Positions 1-6,630 of a stretch of DNA of 37,779 nucleotides are shown piece by piece. The DNA is from an uncultured Oscillospiraceae bacterium. GTDB lineage: Bacteria; Bacillota; Clostridia; Oscillospirales; Oscillospiraceae. Under the pieces are notes generated by a model. The model was given only the letters and a program-made list of their open reading frames with translations. It was not told the origin of the DNA and ran no database searches. The DNA lies in NCBI GenBank assembly GCA_947589545.1, contig CANQBA010000040.1, forward strand, positions 1 through 37,779. The letters run 5' to 3'. The position numbers and the translations under genes were made by a program. Numbering within the stretch: position 1 is the stretch's first letter; every line of letters begins with the position of its first letter.

Positions 1-153
1 GGATTAAGTTCATCTACATTAAATAAATCCAAGCGCCATGATAAATATGGAAAACCTAAATGGATTGGCACAAATACGCTTACTAAAATATTAAATAAGT
101 TTAATATGACTATTATAGATTTCTATAAATATTTCCCTAAACACGATGATTGA
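1..153 (+). CDS. Small HTH DNA-binding protein, C-terminal part only
   Basis: An open frame runs from the first base to a TGA at 151-153 and encodes about 50 residues; the start lies outside the window. It contains SSTLNKSKR, then a KWIGTNTLTKIL segment and a C-terminal FYKYFPKHDD. These line up with TTFNKSKR, HWPSTYSIYKIL and FIKFLP of the two complete 80-residue HTH proteins at 250-492 and 6182-6424, so it is a diverged third paralogue. The family resembles the N-terminal DNA-binding domain of alphaproteobacterial S24/LexA-like repressors, without the peptidase domain. It faces the copy at 250-492 across a strong stem-loop. Role inferred: transcriptional repressor. Confidence 0.7.
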   Translation, partial: GLSSSTLNKSKRHDKYGKPKWIGTNTLTKILNKFNMTIIDFYKYFPKHDD

Positions 154-168
154 TTGTCGATAGCAAAC

Positions 169-198
169 ACCCCGCAAAATCGTATGATTTTGCGGGGT
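169..198. terminator. Stem-loop between convergent HTH genes
   Basis: A perfect 13-bp stem (169-181 with 186-198) closes on a GTAT loop between two convergent HTH genes. The 3' T tracts are short on both strands, so it is a probable bidirectional terminator, not a textbook one. Confidence 0.6.
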
Positions 199-204
199 TG
201 TCTG

Positions 205-236
205 GAGTGATTAATCCTACTGCACGATGTCGCAAG
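205..236 (-). pseudogene. Leftover 3' end of another HTH copy
   Basis: Bases 205-236 repeat, with a few changes, the sequence at 237-268 that encodes the last residues and stop of the HTH gene. They match the 3' end of the distant copy near 6176-6202 more closely (shared ATTAATCCTACT). This tandem 3' end looks like a scar from recombination between HTH gene copies. It encodes nothing useful. Confidence 0.45.
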
Positions 237-249
237 AGTGCGATTAATC

Positions 250-492
250 TCACTTAACGATATCACAAGGTGGCAGGAATTTAATAAAATCCTGTAGTGT
301 GGTATTAGTCGCCTGAAGTATTTTATAAATACTGTAAGTAGATGGCCAGTGTTCTTTGCCGGTCGAAGTGATGCGCTTTGATTTGTTGAAAGTGGTTTTA
401 TCTAGCCCGCTTAATTTAGCCAGTGCCGAGCAACTCAAGTTTTTGCTTTCTGCAAACTTTTCAATGGATTCCCATAATGCATTACAATTCAT
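250..492 (-). CDS. Stand-alone HTH regulator (S24-repressor-like N-domain)
   Basis: An 80-residue protein. Residues about 18-40 (SCSALAKLSGLDKTTFNKSK) form a helix-turn-helix with the TTFNKSKR recognition-helix pattern I associate with alphaproteobacterial S24 repressors, followed by WPSTYSIYKIL and TTLQDFIKFL. No S24 peptidase domain follows, so SOS-type self-cleavage is not expected. The ATG at 492 has a strong AAAGGAG site. It differs at only two of 80 positions from the copy at 6182-6424. An inverted repeat upstream (543-570) is a candidate autoregulatory operator. Because the two copies flank the DpnII-like operon, a control-protein role for that operon is possible but not shown. Confidence 0.8.
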   Translation of the reverse strand: MNCNALWESIEKFAESKNLSCSALAKLSGLDKTTFNKSKRITSTGKEHWPSTYSIYKILQATNTTLQDFIKFLPPCDIVK

Positions 493-542
493 TTATATCT
501 CCTTTCTTTTATCTATATGAATTATTTCATAAAAACATTAAT

Positions 543-570
543 AAACCTAGGAGATTAAAATCCTATGTTT
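543..570. promoter_or_regulatory. Candidate HTH operator, left copy
   Basis: An imperfect inverted repeat, AAACcTAGGA - 8 bp - TCCTAtGTTT, lies about 50 bp upstream of the HTH start codon. It is conserved exactly at 6475-6502, right up to where the two long repeats diverge. Position and symmetry suit binding of a small dimeric HTH protein. Operator function is inferred. Confidence 0.45.
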
Positions 571-575
571 TAGGC

Positions 576-603
576 ATAAAAAAGCCCCCGGAGAAGAGGC
601 TCA
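576..603 (-). terminator. Terminator downstream of tRNA-Asn remnant
   Basis: On the minus strand AGCCTC pairs with GGGGCT (including G-T wobble) across a short loop, followed by TTTTTT. It lies 34 bp beyond the 3' end of the tRNA-Asn remnant, where a native tRNA terminator would be. This suggests the ancestral chromosome continues to the left of 637. Confidence 0.55.
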
Positions 604-636
604 ACTAACTAAAGATGTATAAAAATGGGTATAAAC

Positions 637-687
637 TGGCTCGGGCAGCTGGACTCGAATCAGCGACATACATACGGATTAACAGTC
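637..687 (-). pseudogene. 3' remnant of tRNA-Asn(GTT); candidate attachment site
   Basis: Read on the minus strand this is the 3' part of a tRNA: anticodon loop CTGTTAA (anticodon GTT), 3' anticodon arm TCCGT, T-arm with TTCGAGT, acceptor strand TGCCCGA, discriminator G and encoded CCA at 637-639. The 5' half is missing; the bases before the loop do not pair with TCCGT. Truncation of this kind is typical where an element has integrated into a tRNA gene. A related but not identical remnant on the opposite strand is at 17392-17431. Confidence 0.75.
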
Positions 688-1233
688 AATTGTATAGGCG
701 GCCAAAAAAAATCGCCGTAAGCGCTTAGAAATACTAAGGTTTTTTATTTTGACGCTATTTTTTATGTGTTTTTTTATGTGCAAATATGTGTTTTTATAAT
801 ACAACTCAGGGAAGTTTCAGGAACCTCCAGAAATCAAAAAGTAAAGTTTGTAATGCATTACATGTGATTTCTACTCTGAAATCAGATGAGTTTCAACTTA
901 TACTAGAATTTACATTTGTATTATGAAAATAACGATAACCCATTACGGCAGATTTTTATTACGAAATAAATCCCCAAATCATTATACATATCACCCCAGA
1001 CAGACTTAACATTGTTTGCATATTGATACTTCATAGTTATGAAAAATTCAAACTATGAAGTAATCAAACAATCGATTCAACCGAATAAATTTGATATAGT
1101 GTCGAACACAAGACGAAAATAATGTGTGCAGTCGGTGTTGTTTTTTTTGGAGCAAGGTAATTCTCAAATTAGATTGAAATAACATATGGCTGTCGCTATA
1201 CTTTTTATTAAGAAAAACGAAAATAGGATACAT
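688..1233. other. Gene-poor AT-rich stretch
   Basis: No convincing gene was found on either strand in these 546 bp. Visible structure: repeated TTTTTTATGTG units around 745-795, and a perfect 11-bp inverted repeat at 1028-1061. The interval follows the tRNA-Asn remnant, where attachment-site arms or a lost integrase gene would be expected. No integrase fragment was recognised. Confidence 0.5.
1028..1061. repeat. Perfect 11-bp inverted repeat
   Basis: ACTTCATAGTT (1028-1038) and AACTATGAAGT (1051-1061) are exact reverse complements around a 12-bp spacer. No T tract follows, so a protein-binding site is as likely as a terminator. The nearest downstream gene on the plus strand starts at 1234. 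Confidence 0.5.
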
Positions 1234-1362
1234 ATGATGGTGAAAAGAACAGGAAACAGAAAAGCAATATTTATCAAAAAAGGATGGTTCGTATTCTGGT
1301 GCCTTGTGTGTCCACCAATTGCTTTTTTGTACGTCGTTTGCGCAGACGGAGTGGAGATATAA
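1234..1362 (+). CDS. Putative 42-residue single-span membrane protein
   Basis: An ATG at 1234 opens a 42-codon frame ending in TAA at 1360-1362. The product starts basic (MMVKRTGNRK) and continues into a hydrophobic stretch, WFVFWCLVCPPIAFLYVV, long enough for one membrane span, with a short acidic tail. A weak purine-rich site (AGGATA) precedes the ATG. It lies 36 bp upstream of another membrane-anchored protein on the same strand, so the two may be co-transcribed. No family recognised. The evidence is the charge/hydrophobicity pattern and position only. Confidence 0.35.
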   Translation: MMVKRTGNRKAIFIKKGWFVFWCLVCPPIAFLYVVCADGVEI

Positions 1363-1398
1363 GCTTTAAACAGGTATAATATAGATGAGGTATAAAAG

Positions 1399-1839
1399 AT
1401 GTCTGAAACAATAATCGCTTCTTTGGTAGCTGCCGGTGGGGTTGTAGTTGGCTCAATAATCACTTTAGTTGGACTCGGTGTTCAATATTGGTTACAAGCT
1501 CGCAATGAACGAAAGTTACGTATAATGCAAAAACGAGAAGAATTGTATATCAATGCCTGTCAGGTGTTAATGGAACATGATAAATATCGTCGTAATCATC
1601 AATGGCCCCAAAAGTGTAAGGATATGTTCAATTCACTTCAAGGACAAATGATAATATATGCCTCTAAGAAAATTTATGACGAATATTATAAATTAGATTC
1701 CGAAATATGGCAATGTTATGATAAAATGAATGAACGTGAAGCAATAGAAGCTAAAGCGGATGAAATAGCAGATAAAATTGTGGTGTTTGGAACAAAAATG
1801 CGCAGAGAACTAGGAATAAGAGGTGGGCTGAATAATTGA
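1399..1839 (+). CDS. Unknown protein with one N-terminal membrane span
   Basis: A 146-residue protein with a glycine- and valine-rich hydrophobic segment at about residues 5-32 (GGVVVGSIITLVGLGVQYWL), followed by a basic charged region (ARNERKLRIMQKREEL) and a soluble, mostly helical C-terminal domain. The positive-inside rule predicts a cytoplasmic C-terminus. GAGG lies 8 bp before the ATG. It may be co-transcribed with the tiny membrane protein at 1234-1362 and is convergent with the DUF3644-like gene. Small membrane-anchored helical proteins of this shape are common in mobile islands, but I recognise no specific family. Confidence 0.65.
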   Translation: MSETIIASLVAAGGVVVGSIITLVGLGVQYWLQARNERKLRIMQKREELYINACQVLMEHDKYRRNHQWPQKCKDMFNSLQGQMIIYASKKIYDEYYKLDSEIWQCYDKMNEREAIEAKADEIADKIVVFGTKMRRELGIRGGLNN

Positions 1840-1920
1840 TTTATGTTTGGCTCTTTAATATTTATTGCAAATAGATATAATCCGATACAATAGATTCCTA
1901 ACTACTAGACAAAGGTATGT

Positions 1921-3192
1921 TCATTTTTTTGTAGGTTTCTTATTTAATTGTTTCCATTTTTCAAAAACTTCTTTTGATGCAAAACTTTTTAAGAGTTTCT
2001 CCGGATTTTTATGAAGTTCTTTTTCAATTTCTCTTTCTGCGCCTTCTTTGTACCTAGTGGCTACAGTTTTTGCTCCTGTTTTTTCCTGATCCATGAAAGA
2101 ATGATTTATTATTTGTTTATCTTTTATCCATTTCATGTGTTTTGCAATTTTTGCTAAATGACTAGTGTCAAATTTCATCTGACCATATTTTTCAATAATT
2201 GTCGGTTTAATCATAACAACCATTTCAGATGGCAAAATCTTTTTTGGTGTAGCAACCATGATAACTTTGTCTTTTTCTGCTAGCTGTTCTGCAATAATTG
2301 GATCGTCAACAAAAACGGCCGTCTGTCGTAAATCTTCATGCGCAATATTTTTATATGGTACTATGCGAACTTTTAGTTTAAAAAATGGGCTCTCTAGAAC
2401 AGATGCAGACAGAGTACCATAAAATTCTTTATGAAACTTATCTAATTCCTGACAGGTGATGGGCTTAGAAAATTCGTGAGAAAATTGTATCGCGGATGTC
2501 AACAAAGTTTGCAGCGAAGAGCTTGTACCGAATTCTGTTTTTATTATATTTTCATAACAATATAACCAGGCCTGACAATGACCATACGTATAGTCATCAA
2601 CATTGTTTAATTGATGTTCTATTAAATCTCTAGCCGCCTTAAAATATGCAATTAAGGCATCAAAAGCGTCTAAAAATGCTTTGTCATATTTTTTTATTGT
2701 ATTTTTATCACTACGAAAAAGCTGAAAACATTTAGAATGATCAAATAAATATGTTTCGTCTGCTTTTTTCTCAGTGTAATTCCAACTGTTTTTTTCAAAA
2801 ATTGCATGAAATAGTGACGTAAAACCAATGGTCATTAGAACTATGAAACTTTCTGTTTTAAAAGTAGTCAGAGGATTGTTGTAATGTTGTACTGCCGATA
2901 ATATAGCATTTCTTGATTTTTCTAAAAACTTTTCACACCGATAAGAGTTCTTTGTTTTTAAGCGGGTTTGAGAAAAGAATTGTTTAAATTGTTCCAACGT
3001 TACTATGTGCCCAAAGTTGTTAATTGGTATATAATTCTTTCCATCTCGATGTACAATGTTGCCTATCTTCCATAAGCTTTTTTCTGTGGTTTTAACAGTC
3101 CAACCAGAGGCTTGTGCCAGTTGAGACAAAGTGAAGGATGTGTGACTTTTAATGAATTTATAAGCGTTCTCAATTTTAGTAGTTTGTCCCAT
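1921..3192 (-). CDS. DUF3644-like protein with N-terminal winged-helix-like domain
   Basis: A 423-residue soluble protein. Residues 1-55 look like a winged-helix fold (FTLSQLAQASGW then VHRDGKNYIPI). Residues about 85-220 resemble DUF3644: EKSRNAILSAVQHYNNP followed by a helical ESFIVLMTIGFTSLFHAIFE block. The C-terminus is Lys/Glu-rich. DUF3644 proteins recur near restriction-modification and other defence genes, with unknown biochemistry. It is the last gene of the leftward GATC-type operon, 9 bp after the nuclease gene, with AAGGA before the ATG. An accessory defence role is inferred from position. The domain assignment is from memory of the family and moderately secure. Confidence 0.6.
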   Translation of the reverse strand: MGQTTKIENAYKFIKSHTSFTLSQLAQASGWTVKTTEKSLWKIGNIVHRDGKNYIPINNFGHIVTLEQFKQFFSQTRLKTKNSYRCEKFLEKSRNAILSAVQHYNNPLTTFKTESFIVLMTIGFTSLFHAIFEKNSWNYTEKKADETYLFDHSKCFQLFRSDKNTIKKYDKAFLDAFDALIAYFKAARDLIEHQLNNVDDYTYGHCQAWLYCYENIIKTEFGTSSSLQTLLTSAIQFSHEFSKPITCQELDKFHKEFYGTLSASVLESPFFKLKVRIVPYKNIAHEDLRQTAVFVDDPIIAEQLAEKDKVIMVATPKKILPSEMVVMIKPTIIEKYGQMKFDTSHLAKIAKHMKWIKDKQIINHSFMDQEKTGAKTVATRYKEGAEREIEKELHKNPEKLLKSFASKEVFEKWKQLNKKPTKK

Positions 3193-3201
3193 AATTTATC
3201 C

Positions 3202-3744
3202 TTAATTACTTTTCGGCACCGGCAGCCCGAATTTTTGCAATGGGATATATTCAAAATAGTACGAACAACCAACCGAAATGATGTAATCCAATACATCTTG
3301 ATAGCACGGTTGTTTGAACCAGTCGCTGAGCAGGTAGATATATTCCACCTCCATATTCAACTGTGCCAACAGTTTCTTATATTGCTTTTTCTTAAAATCA
3401 CAGGTTTGCAATTTTTCGTCTACAGAACCAGCAACCTGTTGGAACTTACATTCAATTATAAAGAACGTGTTGTTGATGACGACATATATGGAATCGTCCG
3501 GCAACAAGCGTTTGGATAAAATAGAACGCCACTCAATTCCGCGATATTCTAAAAATTTATATAATGCTGTTTTCTTGAAAATGAATGCAACATCTTCGTC
3601 TTTATACAAAACGGTGACCCAACCTTGTTTGTTATCCACACAACTATATCCAGGTTGAGAACATAAAAAAGTGCGCAAATCAGTCTTGCCTTCAAAGACT
3701 AACCCTGTTTTCGTGTTCGCGCCACCAATACCATTTGCCTTCAT
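3202..3744 (-). CDS. PD-(D/E)XK restriction endonuclease, short form
   Basis: A 180-residue protein with a recognisable PD-(D/E)XK core: PDD at 82-84, then a strand and IIECK at 96-100, with Glu18 in TGLVFEGKTDL as a possible extra metal ligand. It sits directly after two DpnII-type adenine methylases, overlapping the second by 4 bp (ATGA), the usual position of the cognate endonuclease. Cleavage of unmodified GATC is therefore inferred. It is much shorter than MboI/DpnII endonucleases (about 280 residues) and shows no obvious alignment to them, so it may be a different nuclease lineage recruited to this methylase pair. AAGGA lies 6 bp before the ATG. Confidence 0.65.
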   Translation of the reverse strand: MKANGIGGANTKTGLVFEGKTDLRTFLCSQPGYSCVDNKQGWVTVLYKDEDVAFIFKKTALYKFLEYRGIEWRSILSKRLLPDDSIYVVINNTFFIIECKFQQVAGSVDEKLQTCDFKKKQYKKLLAQLNMEVEYIYLLSDWFKQPCYQDVLDYIISVGCSYYFEYIPLQKFGLPVPKSN

Positions 3745-4526
3745 TTTTTATCCTTCTTTTCAGATGCATCATATAATCTTTTTTCGGCCAATTCAACAAA
3801 TTGTGATTCCATGTCTATGCCGACAAAGCGTCGTCCGTGTTTAAGTGCCGCGACACCGGTGGTGCCACTGCCCATAAAGGGATCCAAAATCAAATCGCCC
3901 GGATTTGTGGATGCCAGAACAATACGTTCTAATAATTCAACCGGTTTTTGGGTCGGGTGTTTGCCATATACCTTTTCAGACTTTGTTGGCGTTCCGATTG
4001 CCCAGACACTACGCATTTGGCAATCCGGCTTTTTTATAAAATCCTTTGGGAATGAACCGTTTTTCATCGCCTCATAATTGAACGTATGTTTTGCATTTTT
4101 TGACTTTCGCGCCCACAGCAGCGTTTCATGACTAGCCGTGAAATAGCGACACGACATGTTCGGGCTGGCATTCGGCTTAAACCAAGCAATGTCGTTCAAT
4201 ATATGAAACCCAAGCAACTGCATTGCAAAGCCACACGAATATATACTGTGATATGTACCACTGACCCACAGGGTTCCATTCGGTTTCAATACGCGATGAC
4301 ACGCGCAAAGCCATTTCTTATGGAATTCAAAATCATCGCTTAGGCCATGCGATTTATCCCAGTCACCTTTGTTTACAGAAACCACGCAACCATTTTGACA
4401 CGTAATACCGCCATTGGACAGCAGGTACGGAGGGTCTGCAAAAATCATATCAAATGTATTTTCTGGGATTTCTGCCAATTTTTCCAAGCAATCGGCACAA
4501 TAAAGACGGTATTGCTTTTTAATCAT
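3741..4526 (-). CDS. DpnA-like (M2.DpnII) adenine-N6 methyltransferase
   Basis: A 261-residue methylase of the beta arrangement: the DPPY catalytic motif (FADPPYLLSNGGI) near residue 30 and the AdoMet motif DPFMGSGTTG near 213. VVSVNKGDWDKSHG, SCRYFTASHET and GKHPTQKPVELLERI are characteristic of the DpnA/M2.DpnII group. In Streptococcus, DpnA methylates GATC on single-stranded DNA and protects incoming transformation DNA; that is family knowledge, not shown here. It overlaps the DpnM-like gene by 8 bp and the nuclease by 4 bp and has no clear ribosome-binding site, so translational coupling is likely. Confidence 0.88.
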   Translation of the reverse strand: MIKKQYRLYCADCLEKLAEIPENTFDMIFADPPYLLSNGGITCQNGCVVSVNKGDWDKSHGLSDDFEFHKKWLCACHRVLKPNGTLWVSGTYHSIYSCGFAMQLLGFHILNDIAWFKPNASPNMSCRYFTASHETLLWARKSKNAKHTFNYEAMKNGSFPKDFIKKPDCQMRSVWAIGTPTKSEKVYGKHPTQKPVELLERIVLASTNPGDLILDPFMGSGTTGVAALKHGRRFVGIDMESQFVELAEKRLYDASEKKDKK

Positions 4527-5451
4527 AATTCGTAATCAACAACTCATGAATCTCGCCGCGGCCATCCGCCTTGGCGTTTATCATACGCTTGGCCAGAATC
4601 CGATTTATGTTATAGTCCCGGTATAAGTCGTCAAAGAACAAGTCATTAGCATAATTTGTTGGATCTGAATTGCTGAGCATCTGTAATGCGCCAGCATGAT
4701 GGCATTTATCAAATATTGTTTTCAGACGTATTTGTTCTTCATCATCAAAGTCGCCAACTGCATACGAATTAAATGATGATGTTTCACGGATTGGGCGATA
4801 CGGTGGGTCATAGTATATAAATGTGTCCGGTGTCACAAAATCAACCGCACACGCAAAATCGCATTGCATAATGGTTGCAATTTGCAAGGCCTCGGACACA
4901 TTGCGCAGGTTGTCTTCGTCCAAAATGCGCGGATTTGTATATTTGCCCATCGGAACGTTAAACAGATTCTTGCTGTTCACACGGAACAAACCATTAAAAC
5001 AAGTTCTGTTCAAGAATATAGTCAACGCCGCTCGGCGAACAAATGACGTCCGATAAGCGTTGACATCAATGTTTTTATCCAGTGAATTATATTCATCTCG
5101 TCTGGCGTAATAATAAGCCTTGGCGTCTTCTGTCAAACGATATTCGGTCTGAATCTTATTTAGTTCCAGTATCAGACTTTCAACATCGCGTTTTATGACA
5201 TTATACAGAATGACCAGTTCCGGATTCACATCAAACAGAAAAGCTTCCTGGATTGGATAATTGTTATAGATATCAAAGAATACGGCACCGCCACCAACAA
5301 ATGGCTCTATATACCGCTTGATTCCACCCATTTTCAGTTTTAATGGCAATTTTTGTTCAATTTGGTCTAGCAATTGACCCTTGCCACCGGCCCATTTTAA
5401 CACGGGCTTGCAATCTGAATATTCTGGCAATCGCGCAGGTATAGCAATCAA
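4519..5451 (-). CDS. Dam-family GATC adenine methyltransferase (DpnM-like)
   Basis: A 310-residue Dam-family N6-adenine methylase. KWAGGKGQLL (about 19-28) and EPFVGGGAVFFD (about 49-60) bind AdoMet, YYDPPYRPI (about 211-219) is the catalytic motif, and GRVNSKNLFNVP-type residues precede it (FRVNSKNLFNVPMGKY). The expected reaction is methylation of GATC in duplex DNA. No ATG is available before the first motif. The best start is TTG at 5451, which has AAAGGA six bases upstream; the next Met falls after the first motif. First core gene of the DpnM-DpnA-nuclease-DUF3644 operon, probably read through from the two small genes upstream. Confidence 0.9.
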   Translation of the reverse strand: MIAIPARLPEYSDCKPVLKWAGGKGQLLDQIEQKLPLKLKMGGIKRYIEPFVGGGAVFFDIYNNYPIQEAFLFDVNPELVILYNVIKRDVESLILELNKIQTEYRLTEDAKAYYYARRDEYNSLDKNIDVNAYRTSFVRRAALTIFLNRTCFNGLFRVNSKNLFNVPMGKYTNPRILDEDNLRNVSEALQIATIMQCDFACAVDFVTPDTFIYYDPPYRPIRETSSFNSYAVGDFDDEEQIRLKTIFDKCHHAGALQMLSNSDPTNYANDLFFDDLYRDYNINRILAKRMINAKADGRGEIHELLITNYD

Positions 5452-5521
5452 TCCAAATCCTTTCTTTAAGACGATTGTAGAAAAAAAGACTGATACAAAT
5501 CAAGGTATTTTACGAGTGTGA

Positions 5522-5732
5522 TTACATATCAAACGGTGTTTTTTGTTCGTCGATTTCTTCGGTGGGGCGCAGTTTATAGCCTTTGCAATTCCAGAAAGAG
5601 TCACAAGCCACAGTTTTGTTTTTTGGGGCTAAATAAGGCGTATGCTTGACATCTGTCTGGAATTGCGCGATATCGATAGCACATATCCTGAAGAGGACAT
5701 TTTTTATTGGCACACATTGTTATGTCTGGCAT
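5522..5732 (-). pseudogene. Cys-rich mini-protein split by a frameshift
   Basis: An ATG at 5732 with AAGGAG eight bases upstream opens a frame starting MPDITMCANKKCPLQDMCYR, which stops at 5601 after 43 residues. The next frame continues without a break as ACDSFWNCKGYKLRP to a stop at 5522. Joined at the CCCCAAAAAAC run (near 5628), the two give about 69 residues with paired cysteines (CxxxxC, C, C, CxxxxxC), as in small phage/bacterial zinc-binding-like proteins beginning MPDITMC. Restoring the frame needs one base removed. Possibilities: decayed gene, sequencing error or +1 frameshifting at CCC-A. It starts 5 bp after the gene at 5738-5962. Confidence 0.55.
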
Positions 5733-5737
5733 TTTAG

Positions 5738-5962
5738 TTACTCCTTATATTTATCTTGTTGCGATTTCCAAATGGCAACCATCTGAGTAAACTTGCGCTG
5801 GAGGTGGAGTAGGAGACCAGCCTGACGGCCGGTAAGACGGTCCTCGTTTGTTTTACTGATGGCGGCCTCTGATTTATGCATATTGCGTATAGCGGCAAAG
5901 TACAGCATCGCAAAGTCTGTGTGGTTATTGGGCACAATATCAACAAAATGAGTGTAATTCAT
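5738..5962 (-). CDS. Small leader-operon protein, paralogue of 33063-33272
   Basis: A 74-residue helical protein, MNYTHFVDIVPNNHTDFAML..., with a clear paralogue at 33063-33272 (shared YTHF-D-P, TDF-MLYFAA, RQA-LL, Q-K-TQM). A TTG two codons earlier is open, but AAAGGA lies only one base before it and six before the ATG at 5962, so the ATG is chosen. The ribosome-binding site is inside a stem-loop (5964-5983) that recurs at two other loci. It is the first gene of a probable operon leading into the GATC methylases. Function unknown; conserved control suggests a dosage-sensitive regulator. Confidence 0.6.
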   Translation of the reverse strand: MNYTHFVDIVPNNHTDFAMLYFAAIRNMHKSEAAISKTNEDRLTGRQAGLLLHLQRKFTQMVAIWKSQQDKYKE

Positions 5963-5963
5963 A

Positions 5964-5983
5964 GACAATCCTTTCTGATTGTC
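5964..5983 (-). promoter_or_regulatory. Stem-loop over a ribosome-binding site, copy 1
   Basis: In the minus-strand mRNA GACAATC pairs perfectly with GATTGTC around loop AGAAAG. The AAAGGA site spans loop and 3' stem, immediately before the ATG at 5962. Folding would hide part of the site. Two further copies are at 33274-33294 and 34198-34218. Confidence 0.6.
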
Positions 5984-6130
5984 GCATTTGTCCTGTGTTT
6001 CGTTTTGCGCTGGCCGTCTAGGGACGCCCAGCCGTCATGTTCTTTCTGTATAGCTGCTATGTAGAAACATGTGTATTTCCGAGTGTATCGTGGTGTGTCT
6101 AAAACAGTCTAAATCCGAAAGTGTTAAATC

Positions 6131-6162
6131 AAAAAAACCGCTAAATCATATGATTTTGCGGT
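6131..6162 (-). terminator. Terminator after right HTH gene
   Basis: On the minus strand a 13-bp near-perfect palindrome (6137-6162, one T-T mismatch) runs into seven Ts (6131-6137), 20 bp beyond the HTH stop codon. It shares its core with the stem-loop at 169-198. A standard intrinsic terminator. Confidence 0.7.
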
Positions 6163-6181
6163 GTGTTGAGTGCGATTAATC

Positions 6182-6424
6182 CTACTTAACGATATCGCAA
6201 GGTGGTAAGAACTTTATAAAATCCTGCAGTGTAGTATTCGTTGCCCGAAGTATTTTATAAATACTGTAAGTAGATGGCCAGTGTTCTTTGCCAGCTGAGG
6301 TGATGCGCTTTGATTTGTTGAAAGTGGTTTTATCAAGTCCGCTTAATTTAGCCAGTGCCGAGCAACTCAAGTTTTTGCTTTCTGCAAATTTTTCTATGGA
6401 TTCCCATAATGCATTACAATTCAT
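6182..6424 (-). CDS. Stand-alone HTH regulator, second copy
   Basis: An 80-residue near-twin of the protein at 250-492, differing at two positions (SAGK for STGK, ILRAT for ILQAT). The same helix-turn-helix (LAKLSGLDKTTFNKSKR) and C-terminal helices are present and no S24 peptidase follows. Start, AAAGGAG site and upstream inverted repeat are identical to the other copy. Most nucleotide changes between copies are silent, so both probably stayed functional after duplication. It lies upstream of the small leader gene and GATC operon on the same strand, separated by its terminator at 6131-6162. Its target is unknown; autoregulation is plausible. Confidence 0.8.
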   Translation of the reverse strand: MNCNALWESIEKFAESKNLSCSALAKLSGLDKTTFNKSKRITSAGKEHWPSTYSIYKILRATNTTLQDFIKFLPPCDIVK

Positions 6425-6474
6425 TTATATCTCCTTTCTTTTATCTATATGAATTATTTCATAAAAACATTAAT

Positions 6475-6502
6475 AAACCTAGGAGATTAAAATCCTATGT
6501 TT
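6475..6502. promoter_or_regulatory. Candidate HTH operator, right copy
   Basis: The same imperfect inverted repeat as at 543-570 (AAACcTAGGA, 8 bp, TCCTAtGTTT), about 50 bp upstream of the HTH start. The duplicated block ends exactly at its last base, so the operator was copied together with the gene. Confidence 0.45.
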
Positions 6503-6630
6503 GTAACAGCGTTATTTCTGGACATTTAGCACAATATTAAAATCATAAAACCGCCAAACAATAGTTAAGATATTATTCATTGATTTATAAACCCGCCACT
6601 GATAACATAAAATAACCCAGAGGAGAGTCA

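Larger units (their letters stand above)
238..570. repeat. Long direct repeat, left copy (HTH gene plus control region)
   Basis: This stretch and 6171-6502 are nearly identical over about 330 bp in the same orientation. They cover the whole HTH gene, its ribosome-binding site and the operator-like inverted repeat. Similarity stops abruptly after the ATGTTT at 565-570. The 5.6 kb between the copies holds the GATC-type restriction-modification operon, so recombination between them could delete it. Confidence 0.85.
6171..6502. repeat. Long direct repeat, right copy (HTH gene plus control region)
   Basis: Same-orientation near-duplicate of 238-570, ending at the ATGTTT at 6497-6502, after which the sequences are unrelated. 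It holds a full HTH gene, its ribosome-binding site and the operator-like repeat. Confidence 0.85.
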
